A stretch of 48,900 nt of DNA, from assembly GCA_937862865.1 (NCBI GenBank), contig CALMFJ010000013.1, positions 1 to 48,900 on the forward strand, given 5' to 3'. This stretch comes from an uncultured Pseudomonadota bacterium (lineage in GTDB: Bacteria; Desulfobacterota; Syntrophorhabdia; Syntrophorhabdales; Syntrophorhabdaceae). Below the pieces are notes generated by a model. It had not been told where the DNA came from, did no database searches, and saw nothing but the letters and a program-made list of their open reading frames with translations. How positions within the stretch are numbered: position 1 is the stretch's first letter; every line of letters begins with the position of its first letter. This document shows positions 40,838 to 48,900 of the stretch, piece after piece. Position numbers and translations under genes: made by a program.

Positions 40838-41299
40838 ATGTTAAGACCTACGAAGATCCTGGTACCCACCGATTTTTCACGTTACTCCAATATCGCGCTC
40901 AAACAGGCGGCTGATATCGCAGAAGAATACGGGGCTGAACTGCATATACTTCACGTTGTCGAGATGAGAATACATACGATGTACGAATATGAATTCGCAG
41001 GAAAAGAGGCATCCCCCGAAGGTATAAAGGACCTTGAGAACAGGAGGATACGTGTAGCGGAAGGCAAGATGATCGAATTCAAAGACCAGATAGGCACGGG
41101 TAAACAGTTGAAGGTTTTTCCCAGAGTCATCAAGGGGGAGCCGGTCACGGAGATACTCAAGTACCAGAAAGAAAGGGGGATTGACCTCATCGTGATCTCC
41201 TCGCTGGGCCATACCGGCCTCGCGGAATACTTCACAGGGTCTGTCGCCCGCAACGTTCTGAAAGGCGCCACCTGCCCCGTCCTTCTCACCAAGGGGTAA
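40838..41299 (+). CDS. Universal stress protein, ATP-binding type (copy 1)
   Basis: A 153-residue UspA-fold protein. KILVPTDFSRYSNIALKQA starts the fold, and the ATP-binding signature G-x2-G-x9-G-(S/T) is complete in SLGHTGLAEYFTGSVARNVL, followed by CPVLLTKG. These proteins bind ATP and help cells endure starvation or stress; the specific role is unknown. GAGGAGG lies before the ATG. A related gene follows 38 bases later, so they probably share a transcript. Confidence 0.93.
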   Translation: MLRPTKILVPTDFSRYSNIALKQAADIAEEYGAELHILHVVEMRIHTMYEYEFAGKEASPEGIKDLENRRIRVAEGKMIEFKDQIGTGKQLKVFPRVIKGEPVTEILKYQKERGIDLIVISSLGHTGLAEYFTGSVARNVLKGATCPVLLTKG

Positions 41300-41337
41300 A
41301 ACGCGCCATGCCGGCGAGCAGCCGGAAGGGGGAAACC

Positions 41338-41784
41338 ATGCTCAGGCCCGCAAAAATCCTCGTGCCGACAGATTTCTCTGAAGCCTCGGACAAAGCCCTT
41401 AAGCAGGGGATCGATATCGCACGGCAGTATAAAGCGGAGCTTCACCTGCTCCACGTTATACCCCTCGACCTCTCCTATGCGCTGGCCGATTATGCGATAC
41501 CCACGCAGGCGATCGAGGCATTCGAAAAGCAGCAGCTCGAAGGGGCATCCCGGAGCATGAAGGAGCAGATCGCCCGGAGTCCGGGGTCCGGGGATATTGA
41601 GGTGAACTGCGACATCGTAAAGGGGATCGCCTACGAAGAGATACTCAAACAGGCAAAAGACAGGGGGATAGACCTTATCGTCATAGCATCGCTGGGCAAA
41701 AGCGGGCTCGCAAAATACTTTGTCGGTTCCGTGGCGAGAAATGTGCTGAAAAAGGCCCACTGCCCGGTGCTCCTGACCAGATAG
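41338..41784 (+). CDS. Universal stress protein, ATP-binding type (copy 2)
   Basis: A 148-residue paralogue of the preceding protein, with KILVPTDFSEASDKALKQG and the same ATP signature in SLGKSGLAKYFVGSVARNVL. The frame extends to 41308, but the ATG at 41338 aligns with copy 1 (both begin MLRP) and has AAGGGGGA upstream. The ends are most alike and the middle differs (DYAIPTQAIEAFEKQQL). It converges on the MFS gene with a 14-base gap and no visible terminator. Confidence 0.92.
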   Translation: MLRPAKILVPTDFSEASDKALKQGIDIARQYKAELHLLHVIPLDLSYALADYAIPTQAIEAFEKQQLEGASRSMKEQIARSPGSGDIEVNCDIVKGIAYEEILKQAKDRGIDLIVIASLGKSGLAKYFVGSVARNVLKKAHCPVLLTR

Positions 41785-41798
41785 TCCACAGGTACGTG

Positions 41799-43181
41799 TC
41801 AGGTGCCGGTGCGGATCCTTCCCCGTGCGAGCGAGGCAAAGATACCGAGGAATGACAGAAAGGCGAAGATAAAGAAGACGGTCCGCACGCTGCTGAGGAA
41901 CGGGCCGTAGTGCTCAGGAGTGATCTGGACCTTTCCGATAAGGACCGTGAAGACAAACATCACGATGCCCATGCTCAGGGTCTGGCCGACAACCCGCATC
42001 GTTGCCATGGTGCCCGACGCAACCCCGTAAAACTTCCTGTCCACCGAACTCATGACCGCATTTGTGTTCGGCGAGACAAAAAGTGCAAACCCGCAACCGA
42101 GGAAAAGGAGATTGCCGATAACAAGCGGCAGGGGCGTACCGCTGTCGATAAAACCGAAAATGATAAGGCCGATCGTGAGCGCGGCCATCCCGCACGACGA
42201 AACGATGCGCGGCTCTATCCGGTCCGAAAGCCTGCCCGTGTAACTCGAGAGGGCCGCCTGCATCGACGGCTGGCAGACGAGTATCAGGCCTGCAGCCTGG
42301 GGGCTCAGCTGTTTTGTATATTGCAGGTAGAGGCTGATCAGGAATGTCACGGCGAAGGTCGCGCTGTAATTGATGAGTGTCGCCAGGTTGGAAAAAAGGA
42401 ACACCCTGTTGTTTAAAAAAAGCCGCATTTCGAGGACCGGGTGGCGGGCCTTGAGCTCCCAGAGACAAAAGATGAAAAGTCCCGCGCATCCGGCCGTGAG
42501 GAAGGAAAAACCGGGTACGGACGGCAGGACCGTGAGGCCATACATCGCCAGGGTGAAAGCACCGGTATAAAATACGGAACCGATGATATCGAACCCTTCG
42601 CCCCGGGCTTCGGCCCATTCCTCTTTTATCTTCCACAGGGTCACGATAACGACGATCATCCCTATCAGGACATTCAAGATAAAGAGGCTTCTCCAGCCGA
42701 GGACCGCCGTGAGCACCCCTCCTATGAAAGGGCCCGCGGAAAGGCCGACATAAACCGACGTCAGGGTTATCCCGAGGGCCTTCCCTCGTTCGTTTGCGGG
42801 ATAGACCGAGGCCACGATGGTTATACCGGTGCCAAAGATCATGGAACTGCCGACCCCCTGGATGACCCGCCACACGATGAGCCACGCACCGGATGTGGAA
42901 AACGCCGCGAAGGCCGAGGAGACTATGCTGATAACCATTCCCCAGATAAAGGTCTTTTTGCGGCCGTATATGTCGGAAGCCCTCCCTACGGGTACGAGAA
43001 AGGCTGCCGCCGAGAGAAGATAGGCTGTCGCGATCCAGCCGAGCGATATGGCATCCATGGAAAGGTCGGAACCTATCGCCGGCAGCGCGACAGTGATCGA
43101 CGAAGCAACGAAAGGCCCCAGGAATGAGCTCAGGACAGCGGCGAGGAGTGCGTTTCTTTTCAGGCTTGCGGTCTGGTCCAT
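41799..43181 (-). CDS. MFS drug/solute exporter, EmrB/QacA-like (DHA2)
   Basis: A 460-residue membrane protein with about 12-14 hydrophobic segments. MFS loops are visible: GWIATAYLLSAAAFLVPVGRASDIYGRKK for the first half and RVIQGVGSSMIFG and LTSVYVGLSAGPFIGGVL, the latter resembling the antiporter motif C. A homologous export pump would use the proton gradient. The substrate cannot be told. No periplasmic adaptor gene is adjacent. Confidence 0.9.
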   Translation of the reverse strand: MDQTASLKRNALLAAVLSSFLGPFVASSITVALPAIGSDLSMDAISLGWIATAYLLSAAAFLVPVGRASDIYGRKKTFIWGMVISIVSSAFAAFSTSGAWLIVWRVIQGVGSSMIFGTGITIVASVYPANERGKALGITLTSVYVGLSAGPFIGGVLTAVLGWRSLFILNVLIGMIVVIVTLWKIKEEWAEARGEGFDIIGSVFYTGAFTLAMYGLTVLPSVPGFSFLTAGCAGLFIFCLWELKARHPVLEMRLFLNNRVFLFSNLATLINYSATFAVTFLISLYLQYTKQLSPQAAGLILVCQPSMQAALSSYTGRLSDRIEPRIVSSCGMAALTIGLIIFGFIDSGTPLPLVIGNLLFLGCGFALFVSPNTNAVMSSVDRKFYGVASGTMATMRVVGQTLSMGIVMFVFTVLIGKVQITPEHYGPFLSSVRTVFFIFAFLSFLGIFASLARGRIRTGT

Positions 43182-43369
43182 ATCGTTGACGGTCCGGAAA
43201 AGATTACCACAACACAGCCGGTGGCGCCACGTAAGGTTTCAGGACCGGAGGCGCGTTCCCGGGAAGGCACTGCCCGCAAAAATGGTTGACTTTTCCCCGT
43301 CTCCTGAGCTAAGAAGATTCCAGCTGCTCATCAATCAGAGCAATAAATCCAGGAAAGGGGACAGACCGT

Positions 43370-43480
43370 ATGGGTAAAGGCGATAAACGGACGAAAAGAG
43401 GAAAGATATGGCGCGGATCGACAGGCAAAACACGCCTTAAAAAGAAAAAGATCAAAACAGACGAAAAAATCGACAAATAG
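43370..43480 (+). CDS. 30S ribosomal protein THX (bTHX)
   Basis: A 36-residue, very basic protein: MGKGDKRTKRGKIWRGSTGK followed by a Lys-rich stretch and a short acidic end. This matches the THX family (MGKGDxRTxxGKIxxGxxGK), which sits in the head of the 30S subunit. AAAGGGG lies about 9 bases upstream, and a possible promoter (TTGACT, 17 bases, CTAAGA) lies near 43282-43310. It is easily missed because of its size. It faces the pqiC-like gene with an 18-base gap. Confidence 0.88.
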   Translation: MGKGDKRTKRGKIWRGSTGKTRLKKKKIKTDEKIDK

Positions 43481-43498
43481 TCCGATCTTCCGCCGGAA

Positions 43499-44113
43499 CT
43501 ACTTCGTTCCAAGGAACCCTTCACAATCCCTGACAATCATCGTGGCGACATCTGCGAGCGCCCGGCTTATTGCCGTCCGGGCCGCGGCGGCGTCCCTGCC
43601 TGCGACCGGCGTGGAAAAGGAAATGTCCTTCACCGTGACAGGTGCTGTACCCGCGCCTTTATACAGGGCCCATTGCCCTTTCGTTTCAAGGGTGCTGAAC
43701 TGTGTGACATCGAGCGTGCTTATATCAACAGCGATCCTGTAATCCGCCTTTGCCCCGGTCCCGCTCGATATGACAGCAAGCCCTTTCGGCATGAGGAGCC
43801 GCTCGATGTTGACCGTGATGACCCGGGGGATCTCCCTTGCCAGATAAGCATCGTTCTGGTCGGCCGTAGAAACATTCGCCAGGCTGACCGTGGATTCCAT
43901 GATCGTGTTCGCCCGGATGATATACCCGGGGACCCCGATGGGACCGACCGCAACAACCGGTCTTACCCCCTGTGCCACAGGCATCGGCGCACCGCTCGGC
44001 GGGATAGTATCAAGCACGGAATACCCCGTACCCACGCCCACCGATGCCGCACACCCCCACACGCCGGCAACAGCGCATACAAAGATGAATGCAAGAATAC
44101 CCTTCTTCGTCAT
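43499..44113 (-). CDS. PqiC/YmbA-like outer-membrane lipoprotein
   Basis: A 204-residue predicted lipoprotein: signal segment with lipobox VWGC (Cys near residue 21), then the PqiC-type domain with [46 protein letters not shown] and [25 protein letters not shown]. PqiC works with PqiA/B in transport across the envelope, but no pqiA or pqiB gene is near. Its ATG overlaps the coaX stop (ATGA), an unusual partner. It could be a diverged stand-alone member. Confidence 0.82.
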   Translation of the reverse strand: MTKKGILAFIFVCAVAGVWGCAASVGVGTGYSVLDTIPPSGAPMPVAQGVRPVVAVGPIGVPGYIIRANTIMESTVSLANVSTADQNDAYLAREIPRVITVNIERLLMPKGLAVISSGTGAKADYRIAVDISTLDVTQFSTLETKGQWALYKGAGTAPVTVKDISFSTPVAGRDAAAARTAISRALADVATMIVRDCEGFLGTK

Positions 44114-44892
44114 TTAAATTTGTGATGGTCCTTGTTCTTCTCGTACAATATCTTGAGCCCCTCGAGCGTCAGGAACTCATCGACCACGTCTATCGTTTCC
44201 GAGCCCTTGTAAATGAGGCTTGAAAGCCCGCCTGTCGCGATGACCATGGGATCGGTCCTGACCTCCTGCTTCATCCTCTTGATGATACCGTCGACGAGGC
44301 TCACATACCCGTAAGTGATACCCGCCTGCATCGCCTGGACCGTGTTCTTGGCTATGAGCGCCTTCGGCTGGACAAGCTCGACCCGCGGCAGCTTTGACGC
44401 GCGCTCGAAGAGGGCGTCGAGTGAAATGAGGATACCCGGGGCTATGGAACCGCCGGCATACTCCCCCTTTGGCGTGATATAGTCGAATGTCGTGGCAGTG
44501 CCGAAATCCACGATGATGAGGGCTTTCTTATACTTGTCGTAACCGGCCACCGCGTTGACGATCCTATCTGCGCCGAGCTCCGTTGCGTTTTCGTACAAGA
44601 CCGGCATGCCGGTCTTGATGCCGGGCTCGACAACGATCGGCATGATACCGATATATTTCCTGCACACGATCTCGAAGGGAATGAGAAGCGGCGGGACAAC
44701 ACACGACAATATGGCGCTGTGTATCTCGGAGAGCCGTATCTTTTCAATATAAAGAAGGCTGTTGAGCAGAATGGCGTATTCGTCGACGGTCTTTGTCATG
44801 GCGGTCGACAGGCGCCAGTGGTTGACAAGCTTGCCTTCATGATAGACGCCAAATACAATGTTGGTATTTCCGATGTCAATGACGAGTAGCAT
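44110..44892 (-). CDS. coaX: Type III pantothenate kinase
   Basis: First enzyme of coenzyme A synthesis, phosphorylating pantothenate. The 260-residue protein has the ASKHA-fold motifs of type III kinases: [13 protein letters not shown] at the N-terminus, [15 protein letters not shown] near residue 105, [13 protein letters not shown] near 127, GGSIAPGI, and [18 protein letters not shown]. The start overlaps the birA stop by one base (TAATG) and the end overlaps pqiC by ATGA. birA next to coaX is a common arrangement. Confidence 0.95.
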   Translation of the reverse strand: MLLVIDIGNTNIVFGVYHEGKLVNHWRLSTAMTKTVDEYAILLNSLLYIEKIRLSEIHSAILSCVVPPLLIPFEIVCRKYIGIMPIVVEPGIKTGMPVLYENATELGADRIVNAVAGYDKYKKALIIVDFGTATTFDYITPKGEYAGGSIAPGILISLDALFERASKLPRVELVQPKALIAKNTVQAMQAGITYGYVSLVDGIIKRMKQEVRTDPMVIATGGLSSLIYKGSETIDVVDEFLTLEGLKILYEKNKDHHKFK

Positions 44893-45857
44893 TAGAAGTT
44901 CACGTCTCCTGCAAGAATTTTTTTCGTGGTGCCGTCTATATCGAGGAGGATGGCGCCGTCCCGGTCAATACCCTGGGCCACCCCCGCGTACACCTCGCCC
45001 ATCTGGTTGATCTCGAGATATTTGCCCCGGATCTGCGCTTTTTGCTCCCAGATATCACATATGGCCCGAGGGCCGTCATTTTTGAAAACCCCATAATATT
45101 GTTCAAGATTGGACAACAGAATACCACACACGCGCGGCCTTTCATACGTTTTTTTTGTCTCAACGAGAAAAGATGTCGCCTTCGCCTTGATCTCTCTGTC
45201 CATGTCCTTCATTTCCATGTTGACGTTGAGCCCGATCCCGATCACGACAAAACGGACCATGTCGGCCTCTGTCGACAGCTCGATGAGCGTTCCGGATATC
45301 TTCCTCGGGCCGACCAGCACGTCGTTCGGCCATTTGAGCGTGGGCTTCAGGCCCGTCAACTGCACTATCGTATCCGACACCGCGAGGGACGACAGGAAGG
45401 TTATCGGGTAAACCACCGACGGATGAACCGCAGGCCGCAGTATGACGGACAGGTAGATGTTCCTTCCTTCAGGCGACGACCATCTGCGGCCGAGCCTGCC
45501 CCGTCCTCTGTTCTGGGACTCCGCAACAACGCAGGTGCCTTCGGCCTCACCGGCCATGGCTTGCGCGAACCCGAGACTGTTCGTCGAGTCGAGATTGTCC
45601 CTGTGTATTATCTTTGACCCGATCGTTGCAGATGTCCGGTACCGGTCGATCTCCCACGCATAAAGCCTGTCGGGTGTGCTGACGAGCCTGTATCCCTTGC
45701 CTTTTGATTTATCGATATTGTACCCGTGGCGCTCGAGCTGGTTCATATACTTCCACACGGCGGTCCTCGATACGCCCAGCTTCCCGGCGATATGATCGCC
45801 GGATATGAACCCCCCGGTCCCGCGCAGTTCCTTGAGCGCTTCGCTGAGATTATCCAT
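44892..45857 (-). CDS. birA: Bifunctional biotin ligase/biotin operon repressor
   Basis: Attaches biotin to acyl-carrier carboxylases and may repress biotin genes. The 321-residue protein has an N-terminal winged helix (residues 1-65, [28 protein letters not shown]), which identifies the regulatory type. The catalytic domain follows with [25 protein letters not shown] and [21 protein letters not shown]-terminal SH3-like domain ends the protein. It overlaps fusA by 8 bases and coaX by 1. Confidence 0.94.
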   Translation of the reverse strand: MDNLSEALKELRGTGGFISGDHIAGKLGVSRTAVWKYMNQLERHGYNIDKSKGKGYRLVSTPDRLYAWEIDRYRTSATIGSKIIHRDNLDSTNSLGFAQAMAGEAEGTCVVAESQNRGRGRLGRRWSSPEGRNIYLSVILRPAVHPSVVYPITFLSSLAVSDTIVQLTGLKPTLKWPNDVLVGPRKISGTLIELSTEADMVRFVVIGIGLNVNMEMKDMDREIKAKATSFLVETKKTYERPRVCGILLSNLEQYYGVFKNDGPRAICDIWEQKAQIRGKYLEINQMGEVYAGVAQGIDRDGAILLDIDGTTKKILAGDVNF

Positions 45858-47892
45858 TCTCTATCCTGTCGTAATGGGAGAAATACATTGTGAATGACGC
45901 CCTTCCCTGCGACAGTGAACGGATATCGGTGGAATACCCGAACATGTTCGTGAGGGGCGCATTGGCCTCGACGACAGTGTATTTATCCTTGGTCTCTATA
46001 CCGGCGATCTGGCATCTGCGGGAATTGAGGTCCGCAATTATGTCCCCGAGAAATTCGTTCGGCACCGTGACCGTGAGAGACATGATGGGGACAAGAAGGA
46101 CCGGCCCCGCCTGCAGGCATGCGTCACGAAACGCGTCGTACGCCGCCATTTTTAGAGTGAGGCGGGCAAATTCCGGGTTGTTGAACGTGGCGTTGATTAT
46201 CTCGACACGGACGTCAGTTAAGGGATACCCTTTGAGCACGCCTATGCTGGAGGCCTCCGCGATCCCTTCCTCTGCGGCGCTTACAAGCGGGAAGACCGGG
46301 TTCTCCTCGGTTATCCGGGACGCGATGATATTGCCTTCGCCGCGCCTGTTCGGCGCGATCTTGATCGATACCCAACCCTTGCAGGGAACACCGTTGATGA
46401 TCTTCTCAAAGGTATGCTCCCGGGAAATCTCGCCTTCAATACTCTCCTTGTACACGACCTGCGGTTTGCCCACGTGGACATCTATCCCGAACTCTTCCCT
46501 GACCCGGTGCATGATGACATCGAGGTGGAGCTCCCCCATGCCGGACACGACCGTCTGGTACGCGTCCTCGTCCGTTTTCATGACGAACGTGGGATCTTCC
46601 TGGGTTATCCTCTGGAGGGCAAGGAGCAGTTTGTCCTGGTCCACGTTCCGGGCCGCTTCCACCGCGACCGAGATGACGGGCTGGTAGATCTCGATGGGCT
46701 CGAGAAGTATCGGTCTCGACCCGGTCAGGGTATGGCCGGTGGAGGTTTCTTTCAGGCCGACGATGCCGACGATGGCGCCCGTCCGTGCCTCTTCGATCCT
46801 GTCTTTATGATTGGCATGCATCTTGTAGATGCGGGATATCTTCTCCTTCTTCTGGAGATTCACGTTATAAACGTCGCCGCCGACCTTGAGCGATCCGGAA
46901 TATATCCTTATATACGTCAGCTTCCTGCCCTCTTCCATCACTATCTTGAAGGCAAGTGCGGCAAGGTCTTCATCATCGCTGGCCCTGCGCTCCTCCGGTT
47001 CATGTGTTTCCGGGTTTTCGCCCGTCACCGCCGGCACGTCGAGCGGCGAAGGCAGGTAGCGGACAACAGCATCGAGGAGCGGCTGAATCCCCTTGTTCCT
47101 CAGGGCGGCGCCGCACAGGACGGGGACGCACTTGAGGGCGATGGTGCCTTTCCGTAATGCGTTGTAGATCCTCGACGGCTCTATTTCCAGTCCCTCGAGA
47201 TAGAGTTCCATCAGTTCGTCATCGAACAGCGACACCCTGTCAAAAAGCTTTTCCCGGTACACGGATGCCTGTTCCCTGTACTCGGCAGGTATGGATATTG
47301 TACGGTACGTGGCGCCGAGGTCATCGTCCTCCCAGGCGATCGCCTGCATCGTGATCAGGTCAACGATGCCGTAAAACCCGTCTTCGCGTCCAAGCGGTAT
47401 CTGAAGGGGTATCGGGTCGGCACCGAACTTTTCCGCGATCATGTCGATGACACGGAAGAAATCCGAACCGATCCGGTCGAGCTTGTTTATAAAGGCGATG
47501 CGGGGGACATGGTACTTGTCCGCCTGGTGCCAGACCGTCTCGGTCTGGGGCTCGACGCCGCCGACACCGCAGAATATCGCGACCATGCCGTCAAGGACCC
47601 TGAGCGACCTCTCGACCTCGATGGTAAAATCGACATGCCCCGGCGTGTCGATGAGCTGGACCTCGTGGTCGTCCCAGTAGAGCGTCGTCACCGCTGACGT
47701 GATCGTGATGCCCCGCTCCTGCTCCTGCGGGAGGTAATCCATCACGGCCGTGCCCTCATGCACTTCGCCGATCTTGTGCGTCCGGCCCGTATAGTACAGG
47801 ATGCGTTCCGTCACTGTTGTCTTGCCTGCATCGATATGGGCGGCAATACCAATGTTCCGAATCTTCGGAAGGCGTGTATGCTGCTTCTTCAT
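45850..47892 (-). CDS. fusA: Elongation factor G (outside a str operon)
   Basis: Translocation GTPase, 680 residues. [14 protein letters not shown] (P-loop), [16 protein letters not shown] (switch 1), [16 protein letters not shown] (G3) and NKLD (G4) begin the protein. Domains II-V follow, with [16 protein letters not shown] and [11 protein letters not shown]. The frame runs on to 48057, but the ATG at 47892 gives the proper EF-G N-terminus, [15 protein letters not shown]. It lies away from ribosomal genes and leads a birA-coaX-pqiC string. It may be a second, paralogous EF-G; that cannot be settled without the rest of the genome. Confidence 0.93.
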   Translation of the reverse strand: MKKQHTRLPKIRNIGIAAHIDAGKTTVTERILYYTGRTHKIGEVHEGTAVMDYLPQEQERGITITSAVTTLYWDDHEVQLIDTPGHVDFTIEVERSLRVLDGMVAIFCGVGGVEPQTETVWHQADKYHVPRIAFINKLDRIGSDFFRVIDMIAEKFGADPIPLQIPLGREDGFYGIVDLITMQAIAWEDDDLGATYRTISIPAEYREQASVYREKLFDRVSLFDDELMELYLEGLEIEPSRIYNALRKGTIALKCVPVLCGAALRNKGIQPLLDAVVRYLPSPLDVPAVTGENPETHEPEERRASDDEDLAALAFKIVMEEGRKLTYIRIYSGSLKVGGDVYNVNLQKKEKISRIYKMHANHKDRIEEARTGAIVGIVGLKETSTGHTLTGSRPILLEPIEIYQPVISVAVEAARNVDQDKLLLALQRITQEDPTFVMKTDEDAYQTVVSGMGELHLDVIMHRVREEFGIDVHVGKPQVVYKESIEGEISREHTFEKIINGVPCKGWVSIKIAPNRRGEGNIIASRITEENPVFPLVSAAEEGIAEASSIGVLKGYPLTDVRVEIINATFNNPEFARLTLKMAAYDAFRDACLQAGPVLLVPIMSLTVTVPNEFLGDIIADLNSRRCQIAGIETKDKYTVVEANAPLTNMFGYSTDIRSLSQGRASFTMYFSHYDRIENG

Positions 47893-47903
47893 TTTCGACC
47901 TTA

Positions 47904-47933
47904 TATATAGACCTAAGATGCCCGAAAAGTCAA
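47904..47933 (-). promoter_or_regulatory. Candidate sigma-70 promoter of fusA
   Basis: On the minus strand TTGACT (47933-47928) and TATATA (47909-47904) are 18 bases apart. The predicted leader is only about 5 bases, which weakens the call. Confidence 0.35.
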
Positions 47934-47968
47934 CGAAGAACGCGGAAAGCAAAGGGTTTTCCGGCGAC

Positions 47969-47997
47969 TTGCACCTGGCTTCGGGAAATGATTTACT
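47969..47997 (+). promoter_or_regulatory. Candidate sigma-70 promoter of the hydratase gene
   Basis: TTGCAC (47969-47974) and TTTACT (47992-47997) are 17 bases apart, 44 bases before the ATG at 48042. Confidence 0.45.
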
Positions 47998-48041
47998 GTT
48001 AGGGCAAGCGCGGTTCACGGCACACCACACCGAAGGAGAGA

Positions 48042-48842
48042 ATGAATATGACGACACCCCTGCCCCACATGCTGTATGCCAGGGAAGGAAAAACTGCGGT
48101 CCTGACCATCAACAGGCCCGATGCACGCAACGCCTTCAGTCCCGACATGATAAGACTCTGGCGCGAATACCTCGAAGAGGCGAAAAAGGACGACGGGGTC
48201 ACCGTCGTCGTGGTGACCGGGGCCGGGGACACGTTCTGTTCCGGCGGCGACATCCGCGATATGGCCGAGGGAAAACTCAGGTCCTGGGACATGAAGCGAT
48301 TCCTCTGGGATGGCGTGCACCGCATAATCCTCACGCTCGAAGACCTCGACAAGCCGGTTATCGCGGCGATAAACGGAGCAGCGATGGGGGCGGGAATGGA
48401 TATGGCGATCATGTGCGACATGAGGGTCTGCTCGGACAGGGCCAGGCTGGGTGAGTCTTACATTCTCATGGGATTATGCCCCGGTGACGCCGGCGCGTGG
48501 TTCCTGCCGCGGCTTGTCGGGATTTCAAAGGCCCTCGAGCTTTTCCTCACGGCCGATGTCATCGACGCTGATGAAGCGTTATCGCTCGGTATCGTCAACC
48601 GCGTCGCCCCGCACGACAGCTTGATGGAAGAGACTATGAAACTCGCCGCAAAGATCGCCGGGATGCCTCCCCTGGCCGTCCGCATGATGAAACGGGCGGT
48701 CTACCAGGGTACGACCAGCACGCTCCGCGCCCACCTCGACTACATCTCATCGCAATTGTCACTCCTGTCGGAGACCGATGACCACGTCGAAGCGGCAAAG
48801 GCGTTCCTGGAGAAAAGGAAGCCGGTGTTTAAGGGGAAGTAA
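48042..48842 (+). CDS. Enoyl-CoA hydratase/isomerase family (crotonase fold)
   Basis: A 266-residue crotonase-fold protein acting on a CoA thioester. The oxyanion-hole segments are visible: [14 protein letters not shown] then [16 protein letters not shown] near residue 67, and [32 protein letters not shown] near 110. The [17 protein letters not shown] stretch deviates from the usual IPGAGGTQRL, so a plain short-chain hydratase activity is uncertain. It could serve fatty-acid or aromatic-ring beta-oxidation. AAGGAGA lies before the ATG. The stop is followed 3 bases later by a heptamer repeat array. Confidence 0.9.
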   Translation: MNMTTPLPHMLYAREGKTAVLTINRPDARNAFSPDMIRLWREYLEEAKKDDGVTVVVVTGAGDTFCSGGDIRDMAEGKLRSWDMKRFLWDGVHRIILTLEDLDKPVIAAINGAAMGAGMDMAIMCDMRVCSDRARLGESYILMGLCPGDAGAWFLPRLVGISKALELFLTADVIDADEALSLGIVNRVAPHDSLMEETMKLAAKIAGMPPLAVRMMKRAVYQGTTSTLRAHLDYISSQLSLLSETDDHVEAAKAFLEKRKPVFKGK

Positions 48843-48845
48843 AAG

Positions 48846-48880
48846 ACGTTCTACGTTCCGCGTTCCGCGTTCTACGTTAG
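48846..48880. repeat. Heptamer repeat array A3 (five units)
   Basis: ACGTTCT, ACGTTCC, GCGTTCC, GCGTTCT, ACGTTAG directly after the hydratase gene. Any complementary arm would lie beyond the window edge. Confidence 0.75.
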
Positions 48881-48900
48881 AAAAAAGTACATTATATTCA

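Noticed and set aside
47893-48057. A 55-residue N-terminal extension of EF-G
   Set aside because: The extension has no homology to EF-G. The conserved N-terminus begins at the ATG at 47892, and the extension would overlap the divergent hydratase gene start.

Overview
The window reads as chromosomal DNA of a strictly anaerobic, probably syntrophic Gram-negative bacterium. It holds three NuoE/NuoF/[FeFe]-hydrogenase sets, two sensor-type [FeFe]-hydrogenases, the H-cluster maturases HydF and HydG, a Rex redox repressor and a benzoate-CoA-ligase-like enzyme, together with lipoproteins, an MltB-type transglycosylase and a PqiC-like protein. The best guess is a Syntrophorhabdus-like aromatic-degrading member of Desulfobacterota. 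That assignment is inference from gene content, not from a marker gene. No phage, insertion sequence, CRISPR array, rRNA or tRNA was recognised.

Layout. 1-1750: 5' part of eno, a cupin and a CBS-domain protein. 1772-5916 (minus): aspA-hydF-hydG, a maturation operon without hydE in view. 6033-6368: a cupin closed by a strong terminator. 6468-19962 (minus): a 13-gene hydrogenase operon. Read from its promoter near 20100 it encodes DRTGG protein, RsbW-like ATPase, sensor-type hydrogenase, DRTGG protein, PHP protein, GHKL ATPase, HndB-like protein, NuoE, NuoF, HydA, NuoE, a NuoF-GltD fusion and HydA. 20164-22208: a sigma-54 activator divergent from a small protein that has a -24/-12 promoter and an upstream inverted repeat. 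22209-22718: a gene-free stretch rich in inverted repeats. 22719-32321 (plus): rex-nuoE-nuoF-hydA-hydS(PAS)-PP2C phosphatase-benzoate-CoA-ligase-like gene.

32416-43480: housekeeping and envelope genes. These are a chagasin-like inhibitor, a lipoprotein, a transglycosylase, a SYLF protein, two FKBP isomerases, a YihY/BrkB protein, an orphan ABC solute-binding protein, a B12-dependent ribonucleotide reductase, two universal stress proteins, an MFS exporter and a 36-codon ribosomal THX gene. 43499-47892 (minus): the overlapping genes fusA-birA-coaX-pqiC. 48042-48842: an enoyl-CoA hydratase family gene.

How it works together (inference): the HydABC-type complexes would dispose of NADH and ferredoxin electrons as H2. 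The complex with the NuoF-GltD fusion may also handle NADPH. Rex (NADH/NAD+), the two sensor-type hydrogenases (H2) and the sigma-54 activator could tune these systems. Placing an aryl-CoA ligase in the Rex operon links aromatic substrate activation to H2 production.

The most unusual signals are these: the NuoF-GltD fusion; replacement of all [2Fe-2S] ligands by Ser/Thr in the N-domain of the second NuoF and their loss in the neighbouring HndB-like protein; an intact sigma-54 regulatory module; a possible structured RNA at 22281-22498; and arrays of 7-bp repeats at gene ends, two of which fold into hairpins with different but perfectly matched 17-bp arms.
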